Assembly: GCA_021234155.1 (NCBI GenBank)
Contig: JAJEKV010000138.1
Location: forward strand, 124,001-188,000
Source: Isoetes taiwanensis
Taxonomy: Eukaryota > Streptophyta > Lycopodiopsida > Isoetales > Isoetaceae
Direction: 5' to 3'
DNA length: 64,000 nt
The notes under the pieces are model-generated. The model had not been told where the DNA came from, did not search any database, and saw only the letters and a list, made by a program, of their open reading frames with translations. The translations under genes and the position numbers were made by a program. Positions 45,895-58,059 of this stretch are shown piece after piece; within the stretch, counting starts at the first letter, position 1, and each line of letters begins with the position of its first letter.

Positions 45895-47260
45895 CCGTCA
45901 ATACCGCTCCTTCCTCAAGACCAAGAAAGCCAGGTACTTTGCAGAGCACCAGCAACAGATATTCGGTCTACTAGACCACCACCCTAGGACCTTCTGGAGA
46001 AAGGTCTTGAGTAAGCCTGCACAGCCCACAGGAAATATTACCCCAGAACAATGGGTGAGATACTTGCAGCAGCTGTATGACCCAATGGGAAGCCGGGCAC
46101 CAGTACCTCCGCAGACAGGCCTAGCACTGGTCATTACTGAAGGGGATGTCATAATGGGCCTGCAACGCCTCGCTAACGGGAAGGCAGCAGATTTGGATGG
46201 TATGCAGGCAGAGCTTCTCAAGTGGGCCGGGCCCCCAGTGGTGCCGGTTCTCACAGCACTCTTCAACAGGGGCATTGCAAGAAGGCTTCCCCAGCTTGGA
46301 CTACCGGTAGAGTTGTGCCCATATACAAAGCGGGGAGACCCCCACGCCCGACCAACTATCGCGTACCATTATGGTCGGGTTTGTCTTTGCCAAGTTGCTT
46401 TAGGGATTCTTGTGCAAATGGACCGACACTTTGGGCGGAGGATGAAGAAGTGCGGGGCTCTCACGTTGGCAGGCTTCGCCCGGCATTCTACTATTGACCA
46501 TATCTTCACTCTGCGAACACTCATAGAGGATAGCCGGAATCAACGCCAGAATCTGTACTGTTGCTTTGTGGATTTCGCCAAAGGCTTTTGACAAGGTGCC
46601 TCGGGCTAAGTTGTCCGGACAGATTGAGAGCGACTAGGGACCCCCGTCGACTTGCGAGAATGCTATATACGAGACTATCATAAGGAGGCTTGCTCCCGGT
46701 AGTCTCCACACCGTCGGGAGCCCAGTTGTTAGTAGCATTGGGGTGCGCCCGGGCTGCCCTCTATCCCCGGAGCGCTCGGGCTTATACATTGACCAGCTAG
46801 AAGAATGGCTGGCTGAGCACGCTGGGAGGGGGGCGCCAGTTGATGCACCACATAATCCCGGCAACTCATATATGTCGATGATGTTGACCGCCGCGATATA
46901 CCCGGAGGACATGCAACGCCACGGATGCTTTGGACACTTTCGCCAATTCACCGACATGAGAGTTAACTTGGCCAAGACAAGGGTGTTTGCTGGTCCCATC
47001 ATCCCGCACTCCACGCCTTCCCTCATTCACTTACCGGGGCAGGTAGTGGAGGTGGCTCGATCTTATAAGTATTTGGGCATTGAGTTTTCTACTACCACAC
47101 ACCGGGATGCATCCATCAAGTTATGGGTCATCTGCAGGTGGAAAGCCTTGTATGCAATGCAAAACAACAAGATTACAAGGCAGAGCGGTATGCATGGGGT
47201 CACCAGCACACTTGTTCGGGGCCTTGGTTGAACCGGTCCTCCTCTATGGGGCGAAGTGTG
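45895..47260 (+). CDS. LINE reverse transcriptase domain, frameshifted
   Basis: RQYRSFLKTKKARYFAEHQQ leads into WVRYLQQLYDPM, LANGKAADLDGMQAELLKWA, ARHSTIDHIFTLRTL and LYCCFVDFAKGF (about 46555-46590). GVRPGCPLSPERSGLYIDQL and a YVDD at 46871-46882 in its own frame follow. MRVNLAKTRVF and YKYLGIEFSTTTHRD complete the palm and thumb. These are standard LINE RT blocks. Four or more shifts occur. Confidence 0.88.
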
Positions 47261-47960
47261 GGGGCGGTGATATCCCTCACCACTTGGAACGATTTAGAGC
47301 AGGTTGAGAAGGCCTTCTTGGCCGGGCACTTTGGGAGTGAAGTCTACGGTCCCATATCAGATCTTGCTCGGGGAGAGACGGGCTTCCTTCCATTACAGAG
47401 GGTCACTTATTTGGAACGTCACATTATTTACTTCCGGAAGGTGGTGGCTATGGATGAAGCCCCGCTGCCCAACCTTGCTTTGGCAAATGGCGATGGGCCC
47501 CTTGGCGACTCAAAGCCTCTTTGGAAAGACAAGCAAGCCCGGTGGTTCTCGCTATGGAATGTGCGGGGCACACAGATGTGGACCCGGTGCATGCCGAAGG
47601 AACGCTACCGCTTTGAAGCAGTACTTGGATGCTTGCTTCATGGCCAAGCTTTGGGATGCAGAGGCCCCGTCACATGTCAAGGTGGCAAATTATCGACGGC
47701 CGAGGTTAATCCCATGCTCACGAGGGGCCCACACCACTACTGCGCACCCATCTACCCATGAAAAGCGCGGGGTGATTGCTTCCATTCGCGACAGTGCACA
47801 CCACCTCCGCATTGAGGCGCGGGGAGATGGATTCGGGAGCAGCGTGAGGGCGAGTCCGTCCGGTCTTTGTCAACGTGGCGCCATTGAGGATGAAAGTCCG
47901 CCCTCCGGGCTGTCCGGTGTACCCAGCATATCCGGGCTCGGTATGCTCGGTTAGTTGTGC
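47261..47960 (+). CDS. LINE ORF2 C-terminal region
   Basis: Frames read LEQVEKAFLAGHFG, FLPLQRVTYLERHI and INPMLTRGPHHYCAP-like sequence, then HEKRGVIASIRDSAHHLRIE. The last corresponds to the duplicated tail of the minus-strand LINE. No zinc knuckle is readable. Confidence 0.7.
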
Positions 47961-48596
47961 CCCATCGGGCCTTGCATGAGCTACCGAGCCACGGCCTCAG
48001 AGGCTTGTTGGGATCATTACCTCAGGGAGGTAATGGATACGGCGGACTTCGTTATGCCCCCCCGTCCAGGCATTAACCTCATTTTGTACTTGTGATTATG
48101 TATATAAGCGTGCGGTATGTCAACATCCTTATTGCTACTAAGGTTTTCCCAAAACCCTTCGTATGGGGTATTTTAATCCTGGTAGTAATATACCTGCTGC
48201 TCTCTCTTTGTACTTGGGTCCCATAGGCCAGTTGGTCTCCGTGGACGATAAAATCATATTCTATTCTATTCTATTCATTGAAATTCTTATTTTATTAATG
48301 TTCTTATTTTTTTTAGGAGCCATCGTTCTAAGATGAAGAAGGAGGCTAGGAAGCATCTAAAAGGGGAACTTCTAAGCAAAAATGTATCCTTGACAAAGCA
48401 TGGGAGTGGGCCCTTCGAGAGATTGCGGCGGATGATGCAGCACCAGATAGACATGCGCAACAGAAGGATGCCATAGCGTAAATTTGATTTATACTGGGTT
48501 CCATAGACTATTTTTTGTCTCCGTGGGATCAGTCTATATTGTGGAGTGAGCACAATGGCCAACTCAAGACCAATATCTCTTCTGAATATTACAAAC

Positions 48597-49590
48597 TACA
48601 TAAAGGTAAAGGGGGCCACATTTCGGCTTTTTTCAGCCGATTTTAAATCCAGTAATAGTTCTTGTTATGGTCAGTTGATTTAGGGTCACTTGATCAGTTG
48701 ATTTTTATTATTGCAGAAGATAGAAATAGCACACAAATTCAATCCACTGTATGATAGAAATTCAAGAAACACTGATCAAAAACACTGTATTATAGAAATT
48801 CAAGAAACACTGTATTATAGAAATTCAACAAACACTGATCAAAAGCATTAAATTCCACCGATCGAGGAAAATTCCACGGATTTCCAAAAAAGGACGAAAA
48901 TCTAGCTCGAAGCTCATCTCTCGTGTCTTTGGATCGCCATATCTGTTCCCAAAACACCATATCTGTAGCTCGCCAGATCTCCTTCCATATCTGTAGCTCC
49001 TCCGACCATTTTTTTCATAGTTCCATGTCTGTAGCTCTTGGATTGACCCTGTATGGTCGCCAGATATAAGCTAGGCATGTTCTTGAACAGATTTGGCATC
49101 CATGCATGAAGAAATACGCCATGTAGAGAGGTAAAGATAGTAAATAACCCAAAGAAAGGCGTTCTTGTGATGTTACCTTATCAAATCTTTAGAAAAGATC
49201 CTTCCAAATCTATGAGAAAGCAGTAAAGACGGATCTCAGAACTCTGTTATTAGGAGATTAACAGCAAAACTCCAAGAAAAACTCTGAAACCTCTCAAAAC
49301 CTGTGCAAATCAGCTATGGCGACGTCCGGCGATGGAGAAGAGAAAGATCAACCAAAAAGTATGGCGATGCGCCAAAAAATCGCCTCTGGCAACTGCTAAA
49401 GCATGCAAAAATGCTATGGCAACACAAAAACGAAGCCCATGCCAAAAAGATATCGCCATAGCTACGTGATTCGCCATGGCTATGGCGTAAGCATCGCCAG
49501 AAGAAAGGAGGAAAGAAAAAAAAAAGGACTTATATATGTTGCTGACGTGGCATCCAGCTGGCCAAAATGTGGCCCCCTTTACCTTTATGT
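48597..49590. mobile_element. Inverted-repeat element, 27 bp TIRs
   Basis: TACATAAAGGTAAAGGGGGC and on to CACATTT (48597-48623) is repeated inverted at 49564-49590. The interior of about 940 bp has AGAAATTCAA-AAACACTG repeats and many CTATGGCG/CGCCATAG motifs. I see no coding capacity and no clear target duplication. Confidence 0.65.
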
Positions 49591-49592
49591 AA

Positions 49593-49790
49593 GGTAAAGG
49601 CCGTTGAGGCCACTTCTCGTTAATTTGAAAAGGCCCTGGCCGGTGGAGGTTATTTGGCGGCTTGCGTTTCCGCGTTGAGGCCTGATTACATTTTGAAAAG
49701 GCCGGCGGCGGTGAGGTTCTTCCGGCCGCCAAATAACCTCCACACCGCCAGGCCTTTTCAGCCAGAACAGTGGCCTCAACGGCCTTTACC
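49593..49790. mobile_element. Foldback element adjoining the previous one
   Basis: Arms GGTAAAGGCCGTTGAGGCCA... and GAGGTTATTTGGCGGC are repeated inverted to 49790 with a few differences. The GGTAAAGG and GGCCAC words are shared with the TIR of the neighbour, so they may be related. Confidence 0.75.
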
Positions 49791-50312
49791 TCTTACAAGA
49801 TTCTAATTGCGTTGTCGATTTTTAGGAGTTTCTCAAGTGCTTATGAGGACATGGCACATGAAAGATAGGATAGGCCTACTCTTGGTGTATATTTTATTTG
49901 GAAAGCAAGAGGAGGCCATGCTCAGAATGGAAAGATAAGATAAGGCTCTACATATTGACAAGCTCAAGTGTATATTTTATTAAGATGAGACCGTGCCCCA
50001 ATTGAGGGTAAAGAAGATGGTTGGAAAAGGGTAGATAGTGCTAAAATCGTGCGCACCTACTTTCCGGGGGCGGTAAAGGACGCGTTTTTAACCCAAAAAA
50101 GCATGAAAATGAAAGTATATAAAAGGTAAAAAACGCCCGTTATACAAAGTCGGTGCCCTGCTCTTCGTCTTTATATAAGCATTTCACCGGAGTCGCCATA
50201 GCCAGGACCTCGCCAAGAATCGCCATTCCGCATCGAATCCACTGTAATAATCTATCTTTCTGAATCCTTGTCTTGCGTATTATTCCATTTCGGAAAATTT
50301 CCCTTATTTTCC
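49791..50312. other. Upstream region of the first small gene
   Basis: No other gene is seen. Sequence near 50115-50180 (TATATAAAAGG, TTTATATAAGC) offers TATA-like signals 130-190 bp upstream of the start at 50313. Confidence 0.35.
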
Positions 50313-50649
50313 ATGCCCGTTCCAAGTACAATGGCCGCTGTAAGCCCCGCCATGGCCGCCATTACAGAACCCCGCAAGGTGTTTAGGATTTCTAACTACT
50401 GATTATTGCCTTTGTTTCCTGGATTTGGCTTTTGGATTTCATAATTTTTCTTCTTTCGTTTGTTTTGTTAATTTTGTTTCAATCTTGGTGCAGGAGGAGA
50501 TTAAAGACTCCGAAAACTGCAAAACAGCGGCAAATCTTGACGCAAAGAAGGTAAAAATTCGTCCTGAAAGGGGAAACAGAAGAGGATTTCCTCAGCTTGC
50601 ACCTGAGTTCGATGGGCTGCATATTTTTGAGACCTTCATTCGCTCTTAA
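50313..50649 (+). CDS. Small one-intron gene 1, conserved C-terminal EFDGL motif, 73 aa
   Basis: Exon 1 is 50313-50378 (22 codons, MPVPSTMAAVSPAMA). The intron is 50379-50493 (GTGTTT...GGTGCAG). Exon 2 is 50494-50649 (51 codons and stop TAA), joined in phase 0. The C-terminus reads LAPEFDGLHIFETFI. The other gene, at 59264, has the same layout and ends ALEFDGLEFFETII. Small uncharacterised plant proteins with a C-terminal FDGL-x-x-FET-like motif are known to me only vaguely, so no function is given. There is no signal peptide. The middle is basic (KKVKIRPERGNRRGF). Confidence 0.65.
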
Positions 50650-52920
50650 GATAAGGCAGAGGCAGTAATTTTGATGGCCAAAATTCTTTTGCTGTACAGA
50701 TTGTTAGTTTTTTTAACACATTCTCTATTGTGTGCACTGAGGATTCTATTCTTTCTTCATGTCATCTTCTCTTCTCTTGCTGTGCGTCTGCATATCCACT
50801 CGAGAAATTTTGTGAAAATCCTTTATGATGGCTTTGTAATTTAAACAACTGCAAATTTAAGTGAACATACAAGTAGAAGCATTTCTAGTACTCTCTTTTC
50901 CCTTTTCCTTTGTCTCTTTTGCTTGGTGTGTGGGGAAAAAACTTAAATACTTCCTTTTGAGTAGTCATACTAGAAAATTGCCCATCTTTGGTGGGCTTTC
51001 TATGTACTTGGAACACTAATATGTTGTTTATGAATAAGTGATATTAAATTGAAATTTTTTGAGGTTATAACTATTAGATTTTTTATGTGTATATTTGTGA
51101 ATAGGAAATTGAATAATAATTGCTGATACGGAATGTATTGTTTTTAATGTATGGTAAGACATGGTTGTGGAATTTTTGTGTTGGATTTTTGTGTCCTCTC
51201 CTTTGAAAACCTAGTCTGAGTAGTGCCTTCATCTTTAGCTTTGTTTTCGTCCATGCTTGTCTTTGTTGCAAAACTTCTTCTTGTTTGTAAAAATGTAAAG
51301 CACCTTCTTTTCCAAATCATGCTTTTGTTTTCCATGCACATTGCCGGTGTTAATGAATATTTGATGATGTTTCTCTTTCATATGTAAATGAAATCCTAAC
51401 TTGGTTAAAATTTGAAATTTAGTCTCCATCCAGTAACTTGAGCATGTTTACATATGTTAGAATTGGAAACGACTCTAAATTTATTTGCATTCGAATGTTA
51501 ATCTTGTGTGTGCAATTTTTTGGATGCTTGGGCATCTTCTACAGTGACATACTCAGTAATGAGACTTCTTTAGCCAAGCCTACACTCAAAGGTAGCAATT
51601 TGCTCATTAAGTGTTATGAAAGATTATGGTGGAGCAAGGGCAAAATGTTCTCTTCTGCAAGGGCAAAACCCTCAATCTTCTCTATTTAGCATCGGCCATG
51701 GTGGAGAATACCATAGTGTACAAAATTTGGGCAGCAAACATATGAATCATGCTATTATAGTGATTGGGCGGAGATGGACCATGACAACGGATCAAGTCAT
51801 TTTGAGATGCCTTTTCGTCCTGTAAGTGATGTTGCTTGAACGGTGGACAGTCACTGCAGAAAATAGTCATTGCAGAAAATGAGCAGTGACTATAGATTGG
51901 CTTCTTCTGCCAATTACCAAATTCTATCCAGACAAAGAGTTGAAGGCTATTAGGTTCCAAAACTACAGATGCTGGTATTTTGTGAAAACATTAGGGCCTG
52001 ATCTATAAAATAAACCTTTCATAGAAGTACTGCACATTCCTTCCTGGCATGTTTTTCCTAATGGATAAACCAGAAAGCACTGACCACAATTATCGAGAAA
52101 AACTCCAGGTCTGTGAAGCTGGCCACACATAGCTTTGACAGCCACCAATCCATCTATTACAAATCCTGTGGTCATCAATAGAAAACGTACCAGTTAAATG
52201 TTTTCGATGCTGGAGGCTAAATAAGTTTTGTTATTCAGATGATGGAAACATATGCTCAATTTGGACATGGCCTATTAGTTTAAAATTCTTTGTTGAGGCC
52301 AATAGTGATGTCAAAATATTATTTATAGTATTGTTTCAACCGACCATAGAAAGAATTAAAATATGTATTTTATTAAACATTTAGAATATCTAACCTTTAG
52401 TCCATGTGTTTTGGAGGTATCCTATAAGTGATGTTGCTTCAGCAGTGGACAATCCTATGCATTGAGCTGAAAAAAAATAAAAAGCAAAAATGTAAACACA
52501 AAAAGACACATTTATAAACAAAACAAACAGTGCAGAGTTAGAGCTTTACTATGAGCATCTATGGGATACTCAACGAACCTACTATGATTGACAGTTTAAT
52601 CGTGCAAAGATTTAGTTTGGAAAAATGCTTCATATTGCAAAGAAGTAGAAATGGAAAAACTTGAAAATAAATTAACACCTGTTAAGGGCAAGCTCGCATG
52701 CCTGTTTACCAAGAACTTGAGTGGACAAAACCTGCTAACTCTTTGTTATAAATCTAATATAATAAGGCAAATCCCGTAAGACATTATCATTGGATGTGTA
52801 TGTCTGAGGGCTCTCAAAACCTTGAGCCTTTGGACCTTTGGATGTTTATTACAGAGCCATGTGAACTAAACTTGCAAATTAATTGCTGAGTTAAGTGTTG
52901 ATCGTTTGGAGTACAGGCAA
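50650..52920. other. Spacer without recognised gene
   Basis: AT-rich. AAGTGATGTTGCTT followed by GTGGACA occurs at 51821 and 52428, a small direct repeat. GTCATTGCAGAAAAT is duplicated near 51853-51880. No coding region is supported. Confidence 0.55.
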
Positions 52921-52929
52921 ATGTTCGTG

Positions 52930-53205
52930 TACATATGTCCACATAGGTTGGAGATGCTACTATTGTTACTTGATGAGCATTCTTTATGTAATGTTTGCAA
53001 TAAAGTTGCATTGTAGAAGGGTCCTTGCAAATAGATTGCATAATAGAATAGAATAAATTTTTTAACGTCCACGGAGACCAATAGGTCATGGTTATGTCCA
53101 CATAGGTTGGAGATATTGCAAACATTATTTGAAGAATGCTTATCATGTAACAGTAGTAGTTGCATTATAGAAGGGTGCTTGCAAATAGGTTACATTATAG
53201 AAGGG
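52930..53205. repeat. Direct repeat pair split by a LINE 3' tail
   Basis: ATGTCCACATAGGTTGGAGA through GCAAATAG-TT occurs at about 52937-53033 and 53094-53192. Between them, 53041-53093 is the inverted LINE 3' end (GAATAGAATAAATTTTTTAA then CGTCCACGGAGACCAATAGG). Confidence 0.8.
53041..53093 (-). mobile_element. LINE 3' end fragment
   Basis: Read on the minus strand: CCTATTGGTCTCCGTGGACG, then an A/T run and TTCTATTCTATT. This matches the 3' terminus of the LINE at 48228-48278. It is severely 5'-truncated. Confidence 0.8.
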
Positions 53206-53304
53206 TGTCGAAAGACGTTCATAAAAATGGCCTTGTAGTGAAACAACATTATCGAGATTGCATTACTCTAAGGGTGTTGAGAAAAGCAAATAAACAACAA
53301 TATC

Positions 53305-53440
53305 TAGCACAATAACAGGGGGTTATTTTTAAATTTTTATACGCTTTTTCACATGGTTTTTCTATGATTTCGTTGTTGTATTCGTTGAGGTGTACTAAAT
53401 AGTATTTCTAGAGTGCACCCTCTATGGGCCGTTGATTTTC
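53305..53440. repeat. Dispersed repeat, copy 2
   Basis: Same order of blocks as 39490-39620: TAGCACAATAACAGGGGGTT, TATGATTTCGT, TCTAGAGTGCACC. Confidence 0.75.
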
Positions 53441-53467
53441 GTTGGTTGGAACAATCCGAGGGTTGTC

Positions 53468-53612
53468 GTGTTTGTGCATGAACACTGCGCATGTGTATGC
53501 ATGTGCATGTGCATTTGTATGCATATGCATGTGTACTGTGCATGTGCAAGTGCAAGTGCAAGTGCATGTGTGCATGTGTGTGCATGTGCACATGTGCATG
53601 TGTACTTGCCCT
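53468..53612. repeat. TGTGCATG microsatellite
   Basis: Alternating GTGCATGT, GTGCAAGT and GTATGCAT words. The Cys/Val/His-rich ORFs on both strands are translations of the repeat. Confidence 0.9.
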
Positions 53613-54650
53613 CTTGGATTCTTGTTGCCGGAGTGGATTTTTGCTACCACGAGGTGGATTTTTTGCTCACACTTACAAAGGTATTTGTTTTTTAATGTTT
53701 CTTCAGCTAGCATAATGGTTTTTTTTTCCAAGGTATTGGTTTTCTGGTTCTACAATGTAGTGCTGCAAAACCCGCCTCTCTTTCCTTCCCTTTATTTGTT
53801 CTAAAATTTGCTGCAGATTCAAAAAGATTTTAGAGTTTAGGCCTTATGTTTGCTTCCAACTCTTGGATATTCCTGGCCTGCCAGATTGTTTATAGCAGCC
53901 AGCATTTAGCTTCAATTAACAAACGGATTCTTGTGCACCTTTTCTGAGTCATGCAGATCCGTCAAACAATGGCCACAAGAATGCATTTATATTGTAGGTT
54001 TGGAACTTTAATCGAACCAGAAGATGAATCATGCATTAGCTTTAAGCTACAGATGGAGCATCCAAAATTATATGGATTGATAAACAATGGTTTCATTGTG
54101 GAAGAGAAATAGCTATAGCTGAAGTAACAACACGTGGAATGCTAACAGAGCAAGCTTTCTTCAAAACCTCTACCCTTGATCTCGCTTCACCGACCGTTAT
54201 AGGAAACATACTCCACATCACCAAACTGGCTGATTCTCTTCACATGTTAAACCAAAGCCAGGCAACCCGTGAGAAAGTGTCACTCGTTCTTTATGAACCT
54301 CACCAATTGTTACTGCAGAGTAACGTTGATGTTCATGCAATGGTTTGTGAATAAAACATTATTGTAGAGCATATCAATGTCAAAAGCTTTTATTTGATTC
54401 AATTTTATTTAATACATGACATTCCTCCGACATCTGAAGTCAGCACGATGTTGATCCAAACATTATTACTGTACCAGAGGACCCTATAAATGAAGATCAA
54501 CTTCAATTAGTGTCGCCACCATCAGCGCAACCACCATCTGCACATGGCGAAGACCCTGCATAATGATGTATTGTCATTATGGTTGGTTGGATACATCAAC
54601 TTTCTTCATCCATCTCCATACCATCCCCAAGGCCCCGAAGTGGCCAAAAA
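53613..54650. other. Spacer without recognised gene
   Basis: A 71-codon ORF at 54139-54354 (EQAFFKTSTLDLASP) has plausible composition but no family or splice context. Nothing else is seen. Confidence 0.4.
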
Positions 54651-55060
54651 ATTTGTTAGTTAACACAAACCATTATATCCAGCACTTTATATTAAATTCG
54701 CCCTAAAACCCCCTTTGAATTTGGTGCATATTCACACGGGGGGTGACTCCGGGCAACGAGAGCTGTTGGATAGGCTTATTCTTTGATTCGGACCGTAGAT
54801 AGCGATCCTCGTTTGTGGGGTATGCTCGTACAAGTTTTTTTATACTATATAATGAGAGTTATGAAATACTATAAGGTTTGAGGCAAGGTACTCAATTGTG
54901 TTGATTTCATGCATGTATTATACTGTTTTAGGGGGTATAAAAGGGGCTCTCGCTACCCTGGAGTCACCTCCCCCTGTGAATATGCACCAAATTCAAAGGG
55001 GGTTTTAGGGCGAATTTAATATAAAGTGCTGGATATAATGGTTTGTGTTAACTAACAAAT
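54651..55060. mobile_element. MITE with 86 bp perfect terminal inverted repeats
   Basis: 54651-54736 (ATTTGTTAGTTAACACAAAC...) is the exact reverse complement of 54975-55060. Similarity continues a little further inward (GGGGGTGACTCC/GGAGTCACC). The perfect arms suggest recent activity or gene conversion. There is no coding capacity. The outer left flank AAGGCCCCGAAG-GGCC is also present in the 40.4 kb relative. Confidence 0.88.
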
Positions 55061-55896
55061 CTATCATAGAAAGTATACCATGTTCTGTAACTTTTGAAGG
55101 CCGTTTTGGTTTGTCTTATATTTTTTGACAATGTATCTAAGTTGCGGAATAGTCGACGGATGGTATAAGCCCAAGCTTGCAAGTTCAACATCTTAAGTTT
55201 GAACAACCATTTTACATCTCCAACAACTGATTATGATCATGTATACAATATCTATAAAAATGGCTGCCCTTGAAGTGAACGTCCCAGCCTCCGTCATCCC
55301 TTCCAGCCCAAGTTCTGGCAATTTACAGGCGTCGATCTCTTGTCAGTCCTCTTGGCCTTGCACATTGATGTAGAAGAATAATTTGAAACTGACAATTTCC
55401 TGGTGTGATAAAAATTTTCTTTCAACACATCTTCCACATATAAAGTGACATGTCATGGATCTGGGGCAGGAAGATGAGCTAGAAGACATGGGCACTCTTC
55501 ATTGCAGCGTCATGGAGAAGGGATACACAAGGATCGCTTTAACACACGTTTTTGATGGAGATGCCTTGTTGATGCGGCTTGTCAGAAGAAGCAAAGACCC
55601 TCAGAGATGTCGTGGGATCTGTGATACAATGGCCTAAAGAATATTTGCGAGAAGAGGTGATTGCTTACTACTGTTTTATTTGGACGATTGTTTCCTAGGT
55701 CCTGTTAGACATAATGTGGAACTGCTCGAAAGCTCGTTCGATTGGTTGTTTCCTTGTTAAGCATATTTCAGCATCGAACTTTGGGTTGAGAGATGCTGAG
55801 CAAGGGAGCAAGCAATCGAAGTGACTCGCAAATAGCTGCATGTTTTGGTAGTTTGGCATAGTTATTAGAGAGGTGGAATGCATTTTCGAGTGGTTA
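55061..55896. other. Spacer without recognised gene
   Basis: A 60-codon ORF at 55455-55637 (MDLGQEDELEDMG) is protein-like but unrecognised. Nothing further is supported. Confidence 0.4.
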
Positions 55897-55997
55897 GTCG
55901 CAGAGGCCTCTACCTAGTCTGAGCCCCTCCCCTTCGCAATATTCGAGGAAGATAGTTCGAAGGAGAGTGGCTCTAACTGGGTAGAGGCACCTGCGAC
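55897..55997. mobile_element. Foldback MITE-like element, copy 2
   Basis: GTCGCAGAGGCCTCTACCTA... folds on CTAACTGGGTAGAGGCACCT ending GCGAC. It is the inverted relative of 824-920. Confidence 0.85.
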
Positions 55998-56087
55998 TAG
56001 AGACTGGCGAATGCACTAGAGCTTGGGCAGGTCAAGGGAGGATGTGAGATAAGTAGCCTACATTGCTGTGTGTAAGACTCCAGGGCC

Positions 56088-56109
56088 TTCTCGACTCGTG
56101 AGTCGAGAA
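56088..56109. repeat. TTCTCGACTC palindrome, copy 1
   Basis: TTCTCGACTC and GAGTCGAGAA are separated by GT. A second copy is at 62425-62446. Confidence 0.85.
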
Positions 56110-56157
56110 AGCCCTCTAGCCTTCTGTAGAGATGGAGTTCGATTGCATTCCCCTGTC

Positions 56158-56190
56158 GTTAGTCACAGAGGCCTCCACCCCGTCTGAATT
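56158..56190. mobile_element. Half copy of the foldback element
   Basis: GTTAGTCACAGAGGCCTCCA then CCCCGTCTGA matches one arm of 55897-55997. The other arm is absent. Confidence 0.6.
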
Positions 56191-57840
56191 TTTATCGTTT
56201 ACGAAGACAAACAGACTTATGGGACCTAATCAAAGAGCACAAGAAATAATCTTTTTTTTAGTGGCATGCTGTAAGGTTAATTCTTCTTCTTTTAATATTA
56301 TGCCTTTATGACTTCTTTCCTCAATGTTGGCAAGTATGTTATCCATGTCTTTATTATAACCAGAAGTTAATATTCTCCTCGAGGGAGTTATGCAAAATAA
56401 ATCTCAAGGCCATAAGGGCGAGAGGTATAACCCCCGAGAGGAGGAGGTTGACCTCCTTAAACCAGAAGATCCAGAAAACTATCAAGAAATGTCAAGCCCT
56501 AGTTTCTGCAGCAGGCTTTTGCTTTAAATTCACCATGGTTGTGGCTTCATTTTCAAAGTTTTCCAGCTCGTTTTGGATCTCATTCTTGATGAAGCTTCGG
56601 CATTCTGTTGTGTAATTTTATATCAGATTGTTAGGGTTTATGTCAGATAGTCCTAATGCATTGATAAATTGATTGGGCGGAGTTTTTTGTCAAATTTTGT
56701 GTTGGAGTGAAAGTATATGCAGGATTGAGTGCAAATTTTGAACTTGGATTTAAGATTTAGCGGTTGAATTTCATTTTTGGGATCATATTTAGCATTTTGC
56801 AAGGGTATTGTGCATATTGTAAGGAGAAAGGGAGGGCAAAATGCATCAATTTACCACAAAATGAGTGGAGTTGGAGCTTCGGCAGCAGTTGAGCTGTAGT
56901 TTTCTTGTTAACAAAGGGATTTATGTATTTGAGTGGCACTACGCTAGAGTATTGTGATGTGCAGAATAGAAAATGCTATAGTTATACGAGATCTGGAGGA
57001 GAAGATTATCACGAAAATTGTCGTGGAATTAATCACCATGTCCAATTTTTTATGTATATACAAGAATGGCATTCTCACCTGAAAGCACTGCCAGCATGCA
57101 GAGGCACAGGGGCAGTATTGACACATGAGAATGTCACTTAAAGTGATTTTTTGTTACGTGAAATTCACTTATGTTACATTCCATGGGCAGAAAGATGGGG
57201 AAATGTTTGAAATCTTGAGTAAACATGTTGAAATGTTATGTAAAAGTTGAATATAAAATCTGCTATACATTCTTTGAATGATTCAATGCCACCTGTCAGC
57301 ACACTGTTGGCCTATACAACAAAATATAAGATAAGTGGCTTTCACATATATAAGAATGTTGCTTTCGACAACATTTTTATAACGTGAAAACAATATAGAT
57401 AAAATTTTGTGATAGTAAAACTCTTTAAAATTACTGGTAAAGTCTTGAAAATGCGGGATAGATCTTTAGAATTGCTGGATAAAGTGTCGAGAATGCCCGA
57501 TAGGTATCTGATCCGTGTGTAAAACAGTCGGAGCAGCCAAGAAACTCGGCCGCAAGAAGAAACAGAGAAAAAGTGTTCAAATTCAGGGTTTGAATGTGCT
57601 CCACATGGCATGGCACTACTGAACATGAAAGCAAGATTTTATCTAAATTATTTTTACGATATTGATCTTACACCAACTCCTTTGTGCATTATTTATTCTT
57701 TCATGTACGCTAAGTTAGTTAAACACGTATTCATGGACTATAGTGATTGCTTCCCTTATGGATGCTTAAGCATGTACGTTTGGACTAGAGTGAATTGCTT
57801 CCATGGATGTTGATTGCTCCATTAGGGCATGAATGTAGCA
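56191..57840. other. Spacer without recognised gene
   Basis: AT-rich. Short ORFs (56905-57141, 57610-57813) show no recognisable features. GAATTGCTTCCATGGATG-like words recur near 57745-57810. Confidence 0.5.
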
Positions 57841-58059
57841 TCAACCACCGCAAATTAGGTCGAGTGAATTCTTCATATCTAAGATTCCGAAAACTAAGGG
57901 GCATTTGCTTTTAGAAAAAAGCAGCAACATACGTACAAAATGCGGCGCATGCAATTCAAGGTTCGACAAGGAAATGTAGAGATTCGTAAGAGTCAGTTGA
58001 CAGCAAGGGGACACCTTGTGATGCATACATGAAATGCTACAAGGCAACAACAAATGGGA

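Larger units (their letters stand above)
43020..48285 (+). mobile_element. Long LINE (non-LTR retrotransposon) with (TTCTA)n tail
   Basis: A GC-rich 5' part is followed by an apurinic-type endonuclease, a reverse transcriptase and a C-terminal region. The 3' end is GGCCAGTTGGTCTCCGTGGA, then CGATAAAAT and TTCTATTCTATTC (48228-48278). The same tail occurs inverted at 53041-53093. The frame is broken many times. The minus-strand LINE at 33-35.6 kb is the same family. The 5' boundary is approximate. Confidence 0.88.

Noticed and set aside
53349-53804. His/Met- and Cys/Val-rich ORFs
   Set aside because: They translate the TGTGCATG microsatellite.
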